Below, one piece after another: positions 24,335 through 33,920 of a stretch of 64,000 nucleotides of DNA. Below the pieces are notes generated by a model, which did no database searches, had not been told where the DNA came from, and worked only from the letters and a program-made list of their open reading frames with translations. Location of the stretch: NCBI RefSeq assembly GCF_031453995.1, contig NZ_JAVDPZ010000025.1, positions 1 through 64,000 of the forward strand, in the 5' to 3' direction. This DNA is from Nitrobacter vulgaris. GTDB taxonomy: Bacteria; Pseudomonadota; Alphaproteobacteria; Rhizobiales; Xanthobacteraceae. How positions within the stretch are numbered: position 1 is the first letter of the stretch; each line of letters opens with the position of its first letter. A program made the position numbers and the translations under genes.

Positions 24335-27300
24335 ATGCCTAAACGCACCGACATCTCGACCATTCTCATCATCGGTGCCGGTCCGATCGTCATCGGACAG
24401 GCCTGTGAATTCGACTATTCCGGCACCCAGGCGGTGAAGGCGCTGAAGGAGGAGGGTTACCGGGTCGTCCTGGTCAACTCCAACCCGGCGACGATCATGA
24501 CCGATCCCGAACTGGCGGACGCGACCTACATCGAACCGATCACTCCCGAAATCGTCGGTAAGATCATCGAAAAGGAACGCCACGTCATTCCCGGCGGCTT
24601 CGCGCTGCTGCCGACCATGGGGGGGCAGACCGCGCTGAACTGCGCATTGTCGCTGCGAAGGCAGGGCACGCTGGATGATTTCGACGTCGAGATGATTGGC
24701 GCGACAGCAGATGCCATCGACAAGGCCGAGGACCGGCAACTGTTCCGTGAGGCCATGACCAAAATTGGTCTGGAGACGCCGAAATCCCGCCTCGCCAATG
24801 CCTCGGCGCTGAAAAAGCAATACCGCGACGAATATCTGGCCAGAAAGGAAACGCTCTCCGGCGATGCACTGGCGGAGCATGAGCGGCAATGGACGCTCGG
24901 CGAGAACGAGCGACGCAAGCGCTATCAACAACAGGCGATGGCGGAAGCACTGATGGCGCTGTCCGAGATCGGCCTGCCGGCGATCGTCCGCCCCTCCTTC
25001 ACCATGGGGGGCAAGGGCGGCGGCATTGCCTACACGCGCGACGAATTCCTCGACATCATCGAACGCGGCCTTGATGCCTCGCCGACCAACGAAGTGCTGA
25101 TCGAAGAAAGCGTACTCGGCTGGAAGGAGTACGAGATGGAGGTCGTTCGCGACAAGAAGGACAACTGCATCATCATCTGCTCGATCGAGAACCTCGATCC
25201 GATGGGCGTTCACACCGGCGACTCCATCACGGTGGCGCCAGCACTGACGCTGACCGACAAGGAATACCAGATCATGCGCGACGCCTCGCTGGCGGTGTTG
25301 CGAGAGATCGGCGTCGAAACCGGCGGCTCCAACGTACAGTTCGGCGTCGATCCTGCCGACGGACGCATGGTCGTCATCGAGATGAATCCGCGGGTGTCGC
25401 GCTCCTCGGCGCTGGCATCAAAAGCGACCGGCTTCCCCATCGCCAAGGTCGCGGCGAAACTCGCGATCGGCTACACGCTCGACGAAATCGCCAACGACAT
25501 CACCGGCGGCGCGACACCGGCATCATTCGAGCCCAGCATCGACTACGTCGTCACCAAAATTCCGCGCTTCGCGTTCGAGAAATTTCCGGGCGCTTCAACC
25601 ACGTTGACGACCTCGATGAAATCGGTCGGCGAAGTGATGGCGATCGGCCGCACCTTTCAGGAAAGCCTTCAGAAGGCGCTGCGTGGCCTGGAGACCGGCC
25701 TTACCGGCCTCGACGAAATCGATATCGAGGGCATGGGCAGGGGCGACGACAAGAACGCGATCCGCGCGGCGCTCGGCACGCCGACTCCTGATCGCCTGTT
25801 GCAAGTCGCGCAGGCGATGCGGCTCGGTTGGACTGACGAAGAAATCTTCAATTCCTGCAAGATCGACTCCTGGTTCCTCGCTGAGTTGCGCGGCATCGTC
25901 GAGATAGAGAACAGGGTCCGCGCCCACGGCCTGCCGGGCAACGCCTTCGGGATGCGCACGGTCAAGGCGATGGGTTTCTCGGATGCGAGACTCGCGGTGC
26001 TCTCAGGCAGAACGGAAGCGGAGGTCAAAGCGCTCAGGCGCACCCTCGGCGTGCGCCCGGTCTACAAACGCATCGACACCTGCGCCGCGGAATTCGCCTC
26101 ACCGACCGCTTACATGTACTCGACCTATGAGTCGCCGTTCGCAGGCGCGGTCGCCGACGAAAGCGCACCGTCGGACAAGACCAAGGTCGTTATCCTCGGC
26201 GGCGGTCCCAACCGCATCGGCCAGGGAATCGAGTTCGACTATTGTTGCTGCCATGCCTGCTTCGCGCTGTCGGATGCTGGCTATGAGACCATCATGGTCA
26301 ACTGCAACCCGGAAACGGTCTCAACCGACTACGATACCGCTGACCGGCTTTACTTCGAGCCGCTGACGGCCGAGGACGTGCTGGAGATCATCGACACCGA
26401 ACGGCAGAACGGAACGCTGCATGGCGTGATCGTGCAGTTCGGCGGCCAGACGCCGCTGAAACTTGCACGCGCGCTGGAGGCGGCCGATGTGCCGATCCTC
26501 GGCACCTCGCCCGAAGCCATTGATCTTGCCGAGGACCGCGACCGATTCAAGCGGATCCTCGACCGGCTGAAACTGAAGCAACCAAAGAACGGCATCGCCT
26601 ATTCGGTGGAGCAGGCGCGGCTGGTGGCCGCCGATCTCGGCCTGCCGCTGGTGGTGCGCCCGTCCTATGTGTTGGGCGGCCGTGCCATGCAGATCATCCG
26701 CGAGGAAAGCCAGCTCGGCGACTATCTGCTCGGAACTCTGCCCGAACTCGTGCCGGTCGACGTCAAGGCCCGTTATCCGAACGACAAGACCGGCCAGATC
26801 AACACCGTACTCGGCACCAACCCGCTGCTGTTCGATCGTTATCTCTCCGATGCCACGGAAATCGATGTCGATTGTCTCGGCGACGGCAAGGACACTTATG
26901 TCGTCGGCATCATGGAGCATATTGAGGAGGCCGGCATCCATTCCGGCGACTCGGCCTGCTCGTTGCCTCCGCGTTCGCTTGATGCAGCCACGATCGCCGA
27001 GCTGGAGCGGCAGACCCGCGAACTCGCGCTCGGTCTCGATGTCATCGGTCTGATGAACGTGCAATACGCCATCAAGGACGGCGAAATCTACGTGCTGGAA
27101 GTGAACCCCCGCGCCTCACGCACGGTGCCGTTCGTCGCCAAGGTAGTCGGCCTTCCGGTCGCCAAGATTGCGGCGCGGATCATGGCCGGCGAGAAACTAG
27201 CCGACTTTAAACTCGGGGCACAAAAGCTCGGTCATGTCGGCGTCAAGGAATCGGTCTTCCCCTTCGCGCGCTTCCCCGGCGTCGACACCGTGCTCGGTCC

Positions 27301-27799
27301 GGAAATGAAATCGACCGGCGAGGTGATGGGCATCGACCGCTCGTTCGAGATCGCCTTCGCCAAGAGCCAGCTCGGTAGCGGCACGCATCTGCCGCGCAAG
27401 GGCACGGTGTTCGTCTCGGTCCGCGAGAGCGACAAAATGCGTATCCTCGCGGCCGTGAAGCTGTTGGCATCTCTCGGCTTCAGGGTGATGGCCACGTCGG
27501 GAACGCAACGCTACCTGACCGATAGCGGCGTTCCGGCTGAAAAGATTAACAAGGTTCTGGAGGGACGGCCGCATATCGTGGACGCCATCACCAACGGCGA
27601 GGTGCAACTGGTGTTCAACACCACTGACGGGCCGCAGGCACTGGCTGACAGCCGCTCGTTGCGGCGCGCTGCCCTCTTGCATAAAGTGCCGTATTACACC
27701 ACTCTTTCGGGAGCCGTGGCGGCCGCGCAGGGTATCCGCGCCTATCTGGGCGGAGATCTTGAGGTTCGCACCTTGCAGAGCTATTTTCCCAAGACTTAG
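24335..27799 (+). CDS. carB: Carbamoyl-phosphate synthase large subunit
   Basis: The enzyme makes carbamoyl phosphate from bicarbonate, ammonia and two ATP. The 1154-residue product has the usual duplicated ATP-grasp halves: N-terminal half with ILIIGAGPIVIGQACEFDYSGTQAVKALKEEGY, then VVILGGGPNRIGQGIEFDYCCCHA opening the second. An oligomerisation region lies between them, and a C-terminal MGS allosteric domain begins near GTVFVSVRESDKMRILAAVKLLASLGFRVMATSGT. An insertion of about 30 residues, helical and charged (DEYLARKETLSGDALAEHERQWTLGENERRKRYQQQ), appears in the first half, as in Rhizobiales homologs. I chose ATG 24335 because it opens directly into the family N-terminus. Confidence 0.97.
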   Translation: MPKRTDISTILIIGAGPIVIGQACEFDYSGTQAVKALKEEGYRVVLVNSNPATIMTDPELADATYIEPITPEIVGKIIEKERHVIPGGFALLPTMGGQTALNCALSLRRQGTLDDFDVEMIGATADAIDKAEDRQLFREAMTKIGLETPKSRLANASALKKQYRDEYLARKETLSGDALAEHERQWTLGENERRKRYQQQAMAEALMALSEIGLPAIVRPSFTMGGKGGGIAYTRDEFLDIIERGLDASPTNEVLIEESVLGWKEYEMEVVRDKKDNCIIICSIENLDPMGVHTGDSITVAPALTLTDKEYQIMRDASLAVLREIGVETGGSNVQFGVDPADGRMVVIEMNPRVSRSSALASKATGFPIAKVAAKLAIGYTLDEIANDITGGATPASFEPSIDYVVTKIPRFAFEKFPGASTTLTTSMKSVGEVMAIGRTFQESLQKALRGLETGLTGLDEIDIEGMGRGDDKNAIRAALGTPTPDRLLQVAQAMRLGWTDEEIFNSCKIDSWFLAELRGIVEIENRVRAHGLPGNAFGMRTVKAMGFSDARLAVLSGRTEAEVKALRRTLGVRPVYKRIDTCAAEFASPTAYMYSTYESPFAGAVADESAPSDKTKVVILGGGPNRIGQGIEFDYCCCHACFALSDAGYETIMVNCNPETVSTDYDTADRLYFEPLTAEDVLEIIDTERQNGTLHGVIVQFGGQTPLKLARALEAADVPILGTSPEAIDLAEDRDRFKRILDRLKLKQPKNGIAYSVEQARLVAADLGLPLVVRPSYVLGGRAMQIIREESQLGDYLLGTLPELVPVDVKARYPNDKTGQINTVLGTNPLLFDRYLSDATEIDVDCLGDGKDTYVVGIMEHIEEAGIHSGDSACSLPPRSLDAATIAELERQTRELALGLDVIGLMNVQYAIKDGEIYVLEVNPRASRTVPFVAKVVGLPVAKIAARIMAGEKLADFKLGAQKLGHVGVKESVFPFARFPGVDTVLGPEMKSTGEVMGIDRSFEIAFAKSQLGSGTHLPRKGTVFVSVRESDKMRILAAVKLLASLGFRVMATSGTQRYLTDSGVPAEKINKVLEGRPHIVDAITNGEVQLVFNTTDGPQALADSRSLRRAALLHKVPYYTTLSGAVAAAQGIRAYLGGDLEVRTLQSYFPKT

Positions 27800-28148
27800 G
27801 CCTCAATCGGACTTGATCGGCCCGATAATCGGTCTGCAAGAGCCCTAAAGGAGTGGAACCTGCAGGCTGCGGGGAGGTTTTTGTCGCGGCAGCAGCCAGT
27901 CGGCTACTGTCGCGGTCAAGACGGTGCTCCATTGCTTCGACGGGTCCAAAGCGAGCTTCTGAACCCAATTGCATTGGAATCATAGAGTTTCGAATTCCCT
28001 TAAGAGTTTGCACTAAAGGGGCCGCAAAGACATGCGAGCGTCGGAGCCGAAACAATAGGCGAATGCGGATTTTACGGCCGGGGGCCCGGACGGAAAGCCG
28101 CTTCGCACAACGCGGCAACGCCGCCGATGAAGCGAAGGACGAAGTGAG
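27800..28148. other. Intergenic region between carB and greA
   Basis: No supportable gene, RNA or clear hairpin terminator is seen in these 349 bases. A plus-strand open frame (27853-28152) exists but has Arg/Ser-rich composition typical of non-coding GC-rich DNA and overlaps the greA start. The greA promoter presumably lies here. Confidence 0.5.
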
Positions 28149-28625
28149 ATGATCGATAAGGTTCCGATGACCCGAGGGGGACATGCCGCCCTCGAAGTCG
28201 AACTGAAAAAGCGCCAGTCGGTGGACCGGCCGCGGATCATCGAGCAAATCGCCGAGGCGCGGGCGCATGGCGACCTATCGGAGAATGCGGAGTATCACGC
28301 CGCAAAAGAAGAGCAGTCGCACAACGAGGGCCGTATCGCCGAGCTCGAAGACAAGCTGGCACGCGCCGACATCATCGACGTCAGCAAGCTGTCCGGCGAT
28401 ACCATCAAGTTCGGCGCCACCGTGACGCTGATCGACGAGGACACCGACAAGAAGGCGGTGTGGCAGATCGTCGGCGAAGCCGAAGCTGACGCCAAGCAAG
28501 GCCGCATTTCAATCACCTCGCCGCTCGCGCGCGCCCTGATCGGCAAGAAGAAGGGCTCTTCCGTTGAAGTCGTCGCGCCCGGCGGCGCCAAGGCCTACGA
28601 GATCGCAAAGGTCGAGTGGCGATAG
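28149..28625 (+). CDS. greA: Transcription elongation factor GreA
   Basis: GreA rescues backtracked RNA polymerase by stimulating cleavage of the nascent RNA. The 158-residue product has the N-terminal coiled coil (about 1-78) with the acidic tip region ARAHGDLSENAEYHAAKEEQSHNEGRIAELEDKL. The C-terminal FKBP-like domain ends with SPLARALIGKKKGSSVEVVAPGGAKAYEIAKVEW. Length is standard. AGGACGAAGTGAG precedes the ATG. Position after carB is conserved in this family from memory. Confidence 0.96.
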   Translation: MIDKVPMTRGGHAALEVELKKRQSVDRPRIIEQIAEARAHGDLSENAEYHAAKEEQSHNEGRIAELEDKLARADIIDVSKLSGDTIKFGATVTLIDEDTDKKAVWQIVGEAEADAKQGRISITSPLARALIGKKKGSSVEVVAPGGAKAYEIAKVEWR

Positions 28626-28714
28626 TCGAAACGATCTTAATGCTGCCCGTATGTCGCGAATAATCCCCGCGGAGTATCGTTTCCTTGATTTACTTTCGCA
28701 GAGCAGGACGCGGT

Positions 28715-28969
28715 ATGCGGCTTTTCCGTTTACGTCTCGCACCCGCGATGGCCTTGGCGATCCTCGCCGGAGCCGCTCTCGCCGCCGATATGGATATCCC
28801 GCGACCTCCGCCGACGACGGATATCCCAGTGCAGAAAGGGCCACCGAATTGCAGTCGATGGACCGACGACTGCGTGAATTGCGCACGCGGCTCCGATGGC
28901 TCGCCGCCACTTTGCTCGAATGCCGGTTTTTCCTGCCAACCCAAACCCGTGCGGTGCCTGCGGCCTTGA
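28715..28969 (+). CDS. Small secreted cysteine-rich protein (84 aa)
   Basis: The product has a signal peptide (MRLFRLRLAPAMALAILAGAALA), a Pro-rich linker and a mature part with six Cys: CSRWTDDCVNCARG, then LCSNAGFSCQP and VRCLRP. The pattern suggests three disulfides or a metal site in the periplasm. AGCAGGACG precedes the ATG at 28715. Similar small proteins with a WTDDCVNC core occur in Bradyrhizobium as far as I recall; function unknown. Confidence 0.6.
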   Translation: MRLFRLRLAPAMALAILAGAALAADMDIPRPPPTTDIPVQKGPPNCSRWTDDCVNCARGSDGSPPLCSNAGFSCQPKPVRCLRP

Positions 28970-29139
28970 CGTTCCCTGTCCGGTCGCGGCCAGGACGCCA
29001 AGACCAAAGTTATGGAAATCAACTTGTTCCAGTTCTGGAACCGGTCGGGGGTCCGGGGTGTTAGAGTTCTGCGTCGGCCTGTGACGACAGGGTGACGAGC
29101 GGGTATGTTCGGACGTCGTAACCGGGGGAAACCTGACAC

Positions 29140-29538
29140 ATGGACCAGATGTTCGCCAAATGGCAGCCGACTGTTCTCAGTTTGCTTCGCTTCATGAGCG
29201 GGCTCCTGCTCATGCAGCACGGCACCGCCAAGCTGCTCGGCTTCCCGTCCCTGCCGATGTTCGCCGATCTGCAAATCGCGTCGATGGTGGGGGCTGCCGG
29301 GGTCATCGAACTGGTCGGCGGCGGGCTTCTGGTCGTCGGGTTGTTCACGCGGGCCGCGGCCTTCATCACGTCGGGCATGACGGCGGTCGCCTACTTCATG
29401 GTGCATGCGCCGCAGAACTTCATGCCGATCGTCAATCATGGCGAACTGGCCGCGCTCTACTGTTTTGTTTTCTTCTACCTGGTGTTCGCTGGCGGCGGTC
29501 CCATCAGCCTCGATAAGATGCTTTTCAACAAGAGTTGA
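29140..29538 (+). CDS. DoxX family membrane protein
   Basis: The 132-residue product has four transmembrane helices and the DoxX features LLRFMSGLLLMQHGTAKLLGFP and GVIELVGGGLLVVGLFTRAAAFITSGMTAVAYFMVHAP. Members sit in the inner membrane; some act with thiol-redox or quinone systems, but no substrate can be named here. It is convergent with the Lrp-type gene and has GGGGGAAACC upstream of ATG. Confidence 0.85.
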   Translation: MDQMFAKWQPTVLSLLRFMSGLLLMQHGTAKLLGFPSLPMFADLQIASMVGAAGVIELVGGGLLVVGLFTRAAAFITSGMTAVAYFMVHAPQNFMPIVNHGELAALYCFVFFYLVFAGGGPISLDKMLFNKS

Positions 29539-29569
29539 AACCGATCAGGCTTTGGCTCACCTTGCGGCC

Positions 29570-30055
29570 TTAGCCCGGCACCTTCAGCTCCAACGGCACT
29601 GCCGGGGAGTATTTGGAATTGTGAAGCACCAGCGAGGTCCGCACGTTGCGCACATGCGGCGCAGCGGTGAGATGCGCGACGAAATCCTGAAATGTGGCCA
29701 TGTCAGGCGCAACGCATTTCAAGATGAAGTCGACCTCGCCTGACAGCATCCAGCATTCGCGCACGAGCGGCTCGCGACGTACGAACTCCTCAAACGCGCG
29801 AAGGTCGGCGTCCGCCTGACTCGACAGATGCACCGACGCAAACACCGTAACCTCGAAACCGAGCCGCTGGGGATCGAGCAGTCCGCGATATCCCTGAATA
29901 TAACCATCTTCCTCCAGCGTCCGAACCCGGCGCAAGCACGGCGGCGGCGAAATGCCGACCCGTTTCGCCAGTTCGACGTTGGTGATCCGGCCGTCGGCCT
30001 GAATTTCGTTCAAAATCTTAAGATCGATCTGGTCCAGACTTTTCGACACACGCAT
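29570..30055 (-). CDS. Lrp/AsnC family transcriptional regulator
   Basis: The 161-residue product has the N-terminal winged helix (LDQIDLKILNEIQADGRITNVELAKRVGISPPPCLRRVRTLEEDGYIQGYRG) and the C-terminal RAM domain (about 75-150) that binds amino acids and drives oligomer formation. Family members sense amino acids such as leucine or proline. It is divergent from trxB with 258 bases between, but there is no evidence that it regulates trxB. Its ligand cannot be told. Confidence 0.9.
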   Translation of the reverse strand: MRVSKSLDQIDLKILNEIQADGRITNVELAKRVGISPPPCLRRVRTLEEDGYIQGYRGLLDPQRLGFEVTVFASVHLSSQADADLRAFEEFVRREPLVRECWMLSGEVDFILKCVAPDMATFQDFVAHLTAAPHVRNVRTSLVLHNSKYSPAVPLELKVPG

Positions 30056-30313
30056 CCAATCCCGAAAGCCGGGGCAAAGGTCGAATCCCCGGCAGGTCTT
30101 ACTTAACGCAAATGGGGACGCTTGCGTAATTTTATTGCGCCAGGTTCACTTTGGTGCTTAGAGGAATTGTTGCAGTGACGGGTTGCATTTTTCGCATAGC
30201 TAGCCAGATATCGGAGGCGTCGATCCCGACGCTTCTCACGCCTCTACGAGCCTTCGCGGGCCATTTTGTGCCTTGCGCGCAAGCCATTGTCTTACGATAG
30301 GGATTCCAATTCC

Positions 30314-31279
30314 ATGTCCGCCCCCACCCAAGCCAAGGTCGTCATCATCGGCTCCGGGCCGGCGGGCTACACGGCGGCGATCTATGCGGCGCGCGCCATG
30401 CTGGAGCCGGTGCTAATCCAGGGCATCCAGCCGGGTGGCCAGCTCACCATTACGACCGACGTTGAAAATTACCCCGGCTTCGCCGACGTGATCCAGGGGC
30501 CGTGGCTGATGGAGCAGATGGAGAAGCAGGCGACGCATGTCGGTACCCGGATCGTAACCGATACGGTGAATTCCCTCGATGTGTCACAGCGGCCGTTCCG
30601 GCTAACCTGCGACAGCGGCGAGGTCTATCTCGCCGAAACCGTAATCCTCGCAACAGGCGCGCAGGCGCGCTGGCTCGGGCTGTCATCCGAGGACAAGTTC
30701 AAGGGATTCGGTGTATCCGCATGCGCTACCTGCGATGGCTTTTTCTATCGTGGTAAAAACGTGATCGTAGTCGGCGGCGGCAACACAGCGGTCGAGGAAG
30801 CGCTCTTCCTTACCAATTTCGCCTCACAGGTCACCCTTGTACATCGCCGCGATCACTTCCGCGCTGAACGCATCCTGCAGGATCGCGCATTCAAGCATCC
30901 GAAGATCAAAGTCGTCTGGGACAGCGCCATCGACGAAATCTGTGGTAGCGAGGATCCTTCCAAGGTTACCCATGTGCGGCTCAGGGACGTCAAGACCGGC
31001 GCACTCACCGAAGTCGCAGCCGATGGCGTATTTATTGCGATCGGCCACGCACCTGCGACTGAACTGGTTACCGGCAAGGTCAAGCTGAAGCCGTCGGGCT
31101 ACGTCGAAGTTGCGCCGAACTCGACAGCAACGTCTGTGCCGGGGCTGTTCGCCGCCGGCGACGTCGCGGACGAGGTTTATCGCCAAGCCGTGACGGCCGC
31201 AGGCCTGGGCTGCATGGCCGCGCTGGAAGCCGAACGGTTTCTCGCTGTGCACGCGGGCGACCGCGCTGCGGCAGAATAA
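30314..31279 (+). CDS. trxB: Thioredoxin-disulfide reductase
   Basis: This FAD enzyme reduces thioredoxin with NADPH in the cytoplasm. The 321-residue product has the FAD-binding GxGxxG motif (VVIIGSGPAGYTAAIYAARA), the active-site pair in SACATCDGFF, the NADPH-binding VVGGGNTAVEEALFL with HRRDHFRAE, and a C-terminal FAD motif, PGLFAAGDVADEVYRQAVTAAG. ATG 30314 is chosen because the open frame upstream lacks similarity. The LysR gene starts 18 bases after its stop, so the two form an operon. Confidence 0.96.
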   Translation: MSAPTQAKVVIIGSGPAGYTAAIYAARAMLEPVLIQGIQPGGQLTITTDVENYPGFADVIQGPWLMEQMEKQATHVGTRIVTDTVNSLDVSQRPFRLTCDSGEVYLAETVILATGAQARWLGLSSEDKFKGFGVSACATCDGFFYRGKNVIVVGGGNTAVEEALFLTNFASQVTLVHRRDHFRAERILQDRAFKHPKIKVVWDSAIDEICGSEDPSKVTHVRLRDVKTGALTEVAADGVFIAIGHAPATELVTGKVKLKPSGYVEVAPNSTATSVPGLFAAGDVADEVYRQAVTAAGLGCMAALEAERFLAVHAGDRAAAE

Positions 31280-31296
31280 CCGCGCAGTGTGCCGAC

Positions 31297-32190
31297 ATGG
31301 ATTGGGACAAGCTAAAAGTGTTTCACGCCGCGGCAGAGGCTGGGAGCTTCACACACGCCGGTGAACAGCTCGGGCTGTCACAATCTGCCGTATCGCGACA
31401 GGTCGGCGCGCTGGAGCAGGAACTCTCGGTCCCGCTGTTTCATCGTCACGCGCGGGGGCTGATCCTGACCGAACAGGGTGATCTGCTGTTCCGCACCGCG
31501 CATGATGTCTTCATGCAATTACAGGCGGCGCGCGCCCAGCTCGCCGACAGCCGGGAAAGACCAAGCGGCGACCTCAAGGTGACGACCACGCTGGGAGTCG
31601 GCATCAACTGGTTGATACCGCGCCTTGGCGAATTCACCTCGCTGTATCCGGAGATCAGGATCTCACTGCTTTTGACGGACGAAGAGCTCGATCTGTCGAT
31701 GCGGGAAGCCGATATCGCGATCCGCACATACAAGCCGACCCAGCCCGACCTGATTCAGCGCAAGCTGTTTGCAATATGTTTCCATGCCTATTGTTCGACC
31801 GAATACGTCAAGCGTTTCGGCACCCCGCGAACGCTTGAGGAACTCAGTGGGCACCGTATCATCCTGCTCAACGAGACGCAGGCATCGCCCCATCTCCAGA
31901 ACCGCAATTGGCTGATCGATGCCGCTCGCAACGGCTCAGGACCGCACGAACCCTACTTCACCGTCAACAGCATACTGGGCCTGTTCAGCGCCTGTCAGCA
32001 AGGTCTCGGCATAGCAGCGCTGCCGGATTATCTGGTCGGGGGGAACAACCTGCTGGTTCAGTTGTTTCGCGAATCCGATTCGATTCAGCTCGATACTTAT
32101 TTCGTGTATCCGGAAGAGCTGAAATCCGTGGCGCGGGTTCAGGCTTTCCGAGATTTCGTCGTCAGCAAGGCGCAACGCTGGCCGTCGTGA
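31297..32190 (+). CDS. LysR-family transcriptional regulator
   Basis: The 297-residue product has the N-terminal helix-turn-helix (LKVFHAAAEAGSFTHAGEQLGLSQSAVSRQVGALEQELSVPLFHRHARGLILTEQG) and a substrate-binding domain (about 92-295). It lies directly behind trxB in the same operon. A trxB-lysR pairing is known from related genomes as far as I recall, suggesting a role in redox or oxidant response, but this is inference. Length normal; no repressor or activator preference can be read. Confidence 0.9.
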   Translation: MDWDKLKVFHAAAEAGSFTHAGEQLGLSQSAVSRQVGALEQELSVPLFHRHARGLILTEQGDLLFRTAHDVFMQLQAARAQLADSRERPSGDLKVTTTLGVGINWLIPRLGEFTSLYPEIRISLLLTDEELDLSMREADIAIRTYKPTQPDLIQRKLFAICFHAYCSTEYVKRFGTPRTLEELSGHRIILLNETQASPHLQNRNWLIDAARNGSGPHEPYFTVNSILGLFSACQQGLGIAALPDYLVGGNNLLVQLFRESDSIQLDTYFVYPEELKSVARVQAFRDFVVSKAQRWPS

Positions 32191-32217
32191 TCGGATCAAA
32201 CTCTGTTTGATTTGATC

Positions 32218-32290
32218 TGACGCGTTTTCTTCACGCGAACCGTATCCATCCTCGGGTCAAGGCCGAGGACATGCTTCGCTCGAAACGCTC
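32218..32290. repeat. Dispersed palindromic repeat, family A copy 4 (long form)
   Basis: GACGCGTTTTCTTCACGCGAAC opens as in other copies. An internal insertion, CCTCGGGTCAAGGCCGAGGAC, follows before CTTCGCTCGAAACGC. The copy at 60380 carries the same insertion in the opposite orientation. Confidence 0.7.
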
Positions 32291-32350
32291 TGGCGCAAAA
32301 AGACAAAACGCGCGAAACTCGCGCGCTTTGTCACCAGCATCGAGCGACGG

Positions 32351-33031
32351 TCAGGCGGCCTGCTTATGCATGGCTCCGCCCGAGGACACAGACCCGCGGA
32401 TCGCCTTGACGGACCTTTCAATCGCTGCCCACAACCGTCCAATCTCCGAGGCAGCGCGGCCCTGGGAATCGTATTCGCGTGCCCCTTCGCCGTGTGCAAG
32501 CGCCAGCAGCAGATCGGCGCGATTTGTGATCTGGCCACTCCAAACCGGAGCGCGGAATTTTGCCAGAGCCTCGCGCGCAATGGTAACGATCGGACTTTCG
32601 GAGCCATCGCGCATTGCCGGCGCACCATTGATGACAACCGCGTAAGGCTTCCGTGCAGACCGGCAGCTCTGGATGGTGCCCTGAACGGCGTTGACGTCGA
32701 ACACGCCGGGTCGCGCGGGAATCACAACCATGGTTGCATTCCGGATGGCGTCATCGACGACGGCCGTCAGATTCGGAGGCGTGTCGATAAAGACCCACTC
32801 GAAGCCGTCACGCTTCGCGGCGTTGATGATTTCGGTGACAGAGCGATTGGCTGTCCGGATCGGAGGCTCGTTGGTGCCGCGCAACTTGTGCCAAAGCGTC
32901 AGTGATCCCTGCGGATCGGCATCGACCAGCAGGCAGGGCCTCGAAGCCTTATGAACTTGTGCGGCAAGATGAGCGGCCAGGGTGCTTTTGCCTGAGCCGC
33001 CTTTACGCGATGCGAAAACAATAACGTTCAT
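32351..33031 (-). CDS. Orphan ParA/MinD-type ATPase
   Basis: The 226-residue product is a deviant Walker-A ATPase: KGGSGKSTLAAHLAAQ at residues 10-25, CLLVDADPQGSLTLW for Walker A', and WVFIDTPPNLTAVVDDAI for Walker B. Such proteins position chromosomes, plasmids or protein clusters by ATP-driven dimerisation on DNA. No parB-like gene is adjacent and the protein is shorter than chromosomal ParA. A cargo-positioning role is possible but unproven. The start at ATG 33031 matches the family N-terminus; the frame upstream does not. Confidence 0.85.
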   Translation of the reverse strand: MNVIVFASRKGGSGKSTLAAHLAAQVHKASRPCLLVDADPQGSLTLWHKLRGTNEPPIRTANRSVTEIINAAKRDGFEWVFIDTPPNLTAVVDDAIRNATMVVIPARPGVFDVNAVQGTIQSCRSARKPYAVVINGAPAMRDGSESPIVTIAREALAKFRAPVWSGQITNRADLLLALAHGEGAREYDSQGRAASEIGRLWAAIERSVKAIRGSVSSGGAMHKQAA

Positions 33032-33064
33032 ACCTTGGTCTCCCGATTGACCCAGGAGAATAAA

Positions 33065-33331
33065 ATGAATCAGCATACTGATTCGTTAAAGACATTTTTA
33101 CCGTCTTTTGCCGCCATGGGCCTGTTTTTCATGCTTTTTGGGGCATTTAAGCCGCGTCGCTGTCCGATATCGAGACGATCTTGGCCCCAGAGAGCCCGAA
33201 ATGGAATAGTCGTGCGAAGCCTTACGACATGCGTTTCACGGCTTTTCGCTCCAACCATTTGCGCTCGATCCACCCCAGCATCCGGGCCATCGGTCCCTGC
33301 AAGAACGGCAGATCTTGCGCGATCAAAATAA
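33065..33331 (+). CDS. Doubtful short open frame divergent from the ParA-type gene
   Basis: A very good ribosome-binding site, CAGGAGAATAAA, precedes ATG 33065, and the first 29 residues (MNQHTDSLKTFLPSFAAMGL, then FFMLFGAFK) could be a short membrane peptide. The remainder is Arg/Ser-rich and overlaps the minus-strand gene at 33222, so the original peptide may have ended near 33160 and been frameshifted. Low confidence. Confidence 0.28.
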   Translation: MNQHTDSLKTFLPSFAAMGLFFMLFGAFKPRRCPISRRSWPQRARNGIVVRSLTTCVSRLFAPTICARSTPASGPSVPARTADLARSK

Positions 33332-33545
33332 GACCGAGAGGCAACATCCACAGCCCGAGAACCGGTAGAAAACTGAAAATGCCGCCGATGATCAACGCCA
33401 TCGCAAACGGAACGCGGACCAGCCGCGAGGAGGGCTTACGCACCCAACCCATAAATTTCGCAAATCGTAGCGGCATTTTACCTTCCAACCAGGCAAGATG
33501 CCGATCCAGTTCCGCACGGTGTTCACTACTCACGTCTCGCTCCAT
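33222..33545 (-). CDS. Two-helix membrane protein of unknown function (107 aa)
   Basis: The product starts MERDVSSEHRAELDRHLAWL, then KMPLRFAKFMGWVRKPSSR, two adjacent hydrophobic helices (VPFAMALIIGGIFSFLPVLGLWMLPLGLILIA) and an amphipathic Trp/Arg-rich tail. I recall it as a conserved hypothetical of Bradyrhizobiaceae, sometimes wrongly named as a tryptophan synthase subunit. The open frame continues into the RNase P gene upstream, so ATG 33545 is chosen where similarity begins. Confidence 0.65.
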   Translation of the reverse strand: MERDVSSEHRAELDRHLAWLEGKMPLRFAKFMGWVRKPSSRLVRVPFAMALIIGGIFSFLPVLGLWMLPLGLILIAQDLPFLQGPMARMLGWIERKWLERKAVKRMS

Positions 33546-33640
33546 GACAAAAAGATGTTGATTTGTCACGGCGCCACAAGGGGGCGGGATGTCGCGCGCA
33601 GACGTCTCGCAAAAAATGCCTTTAGATCGCTTCATCAAAC

Positions 33641-33793
33641 TCAGAATCCGAACGTCCAAACGACGCTTACCACCGTCAGCGTCAGGAAAGCGCTGAGCGT
33701 CCAGCCGATGGCGTAGTTTTTCTCCTCCGGCACGATCCCGCGCATGTCCTCGACCCCTCCGTGGGTAGGACGCCAAAGGTGCAAATCGGTCAT
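33641..33793 (-). CDS. Small single-pass membrane protein (50 aa)
   Basis: The frame opens at ATG 33793 behind a strong ribosome-binding site (GGGAGGTTGTA). The product has a hydrophilic N-terminus (TDLHLWRPTHGGVEDMRGIVPEEKN) and one C-terminal transmembrane helix (YAIGWTLSAFLTLTVVSVVW). It lies between rnpB and the two-helix gene, on the opposite strand to rnpB. Function unknown. Confidence 0.6.
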   Translation of the reverse strand: MTDLHLWRPTHGGVEDMRGIVPEEKNYAIGWTLSAFLTLTVVSVVWTFGF

Positions 33794-33920
33794 TACAACC
33801 TCCCATGCAGACATTGCCGCAATACTCCAATGGCGGGAGGGCAATACAAGTTCCCTTGCAAGTATCCGAATTATTACGGCTCGACTTGACGGCGCGGTGC
33901 ACAGCGGTCATGCGTACCGC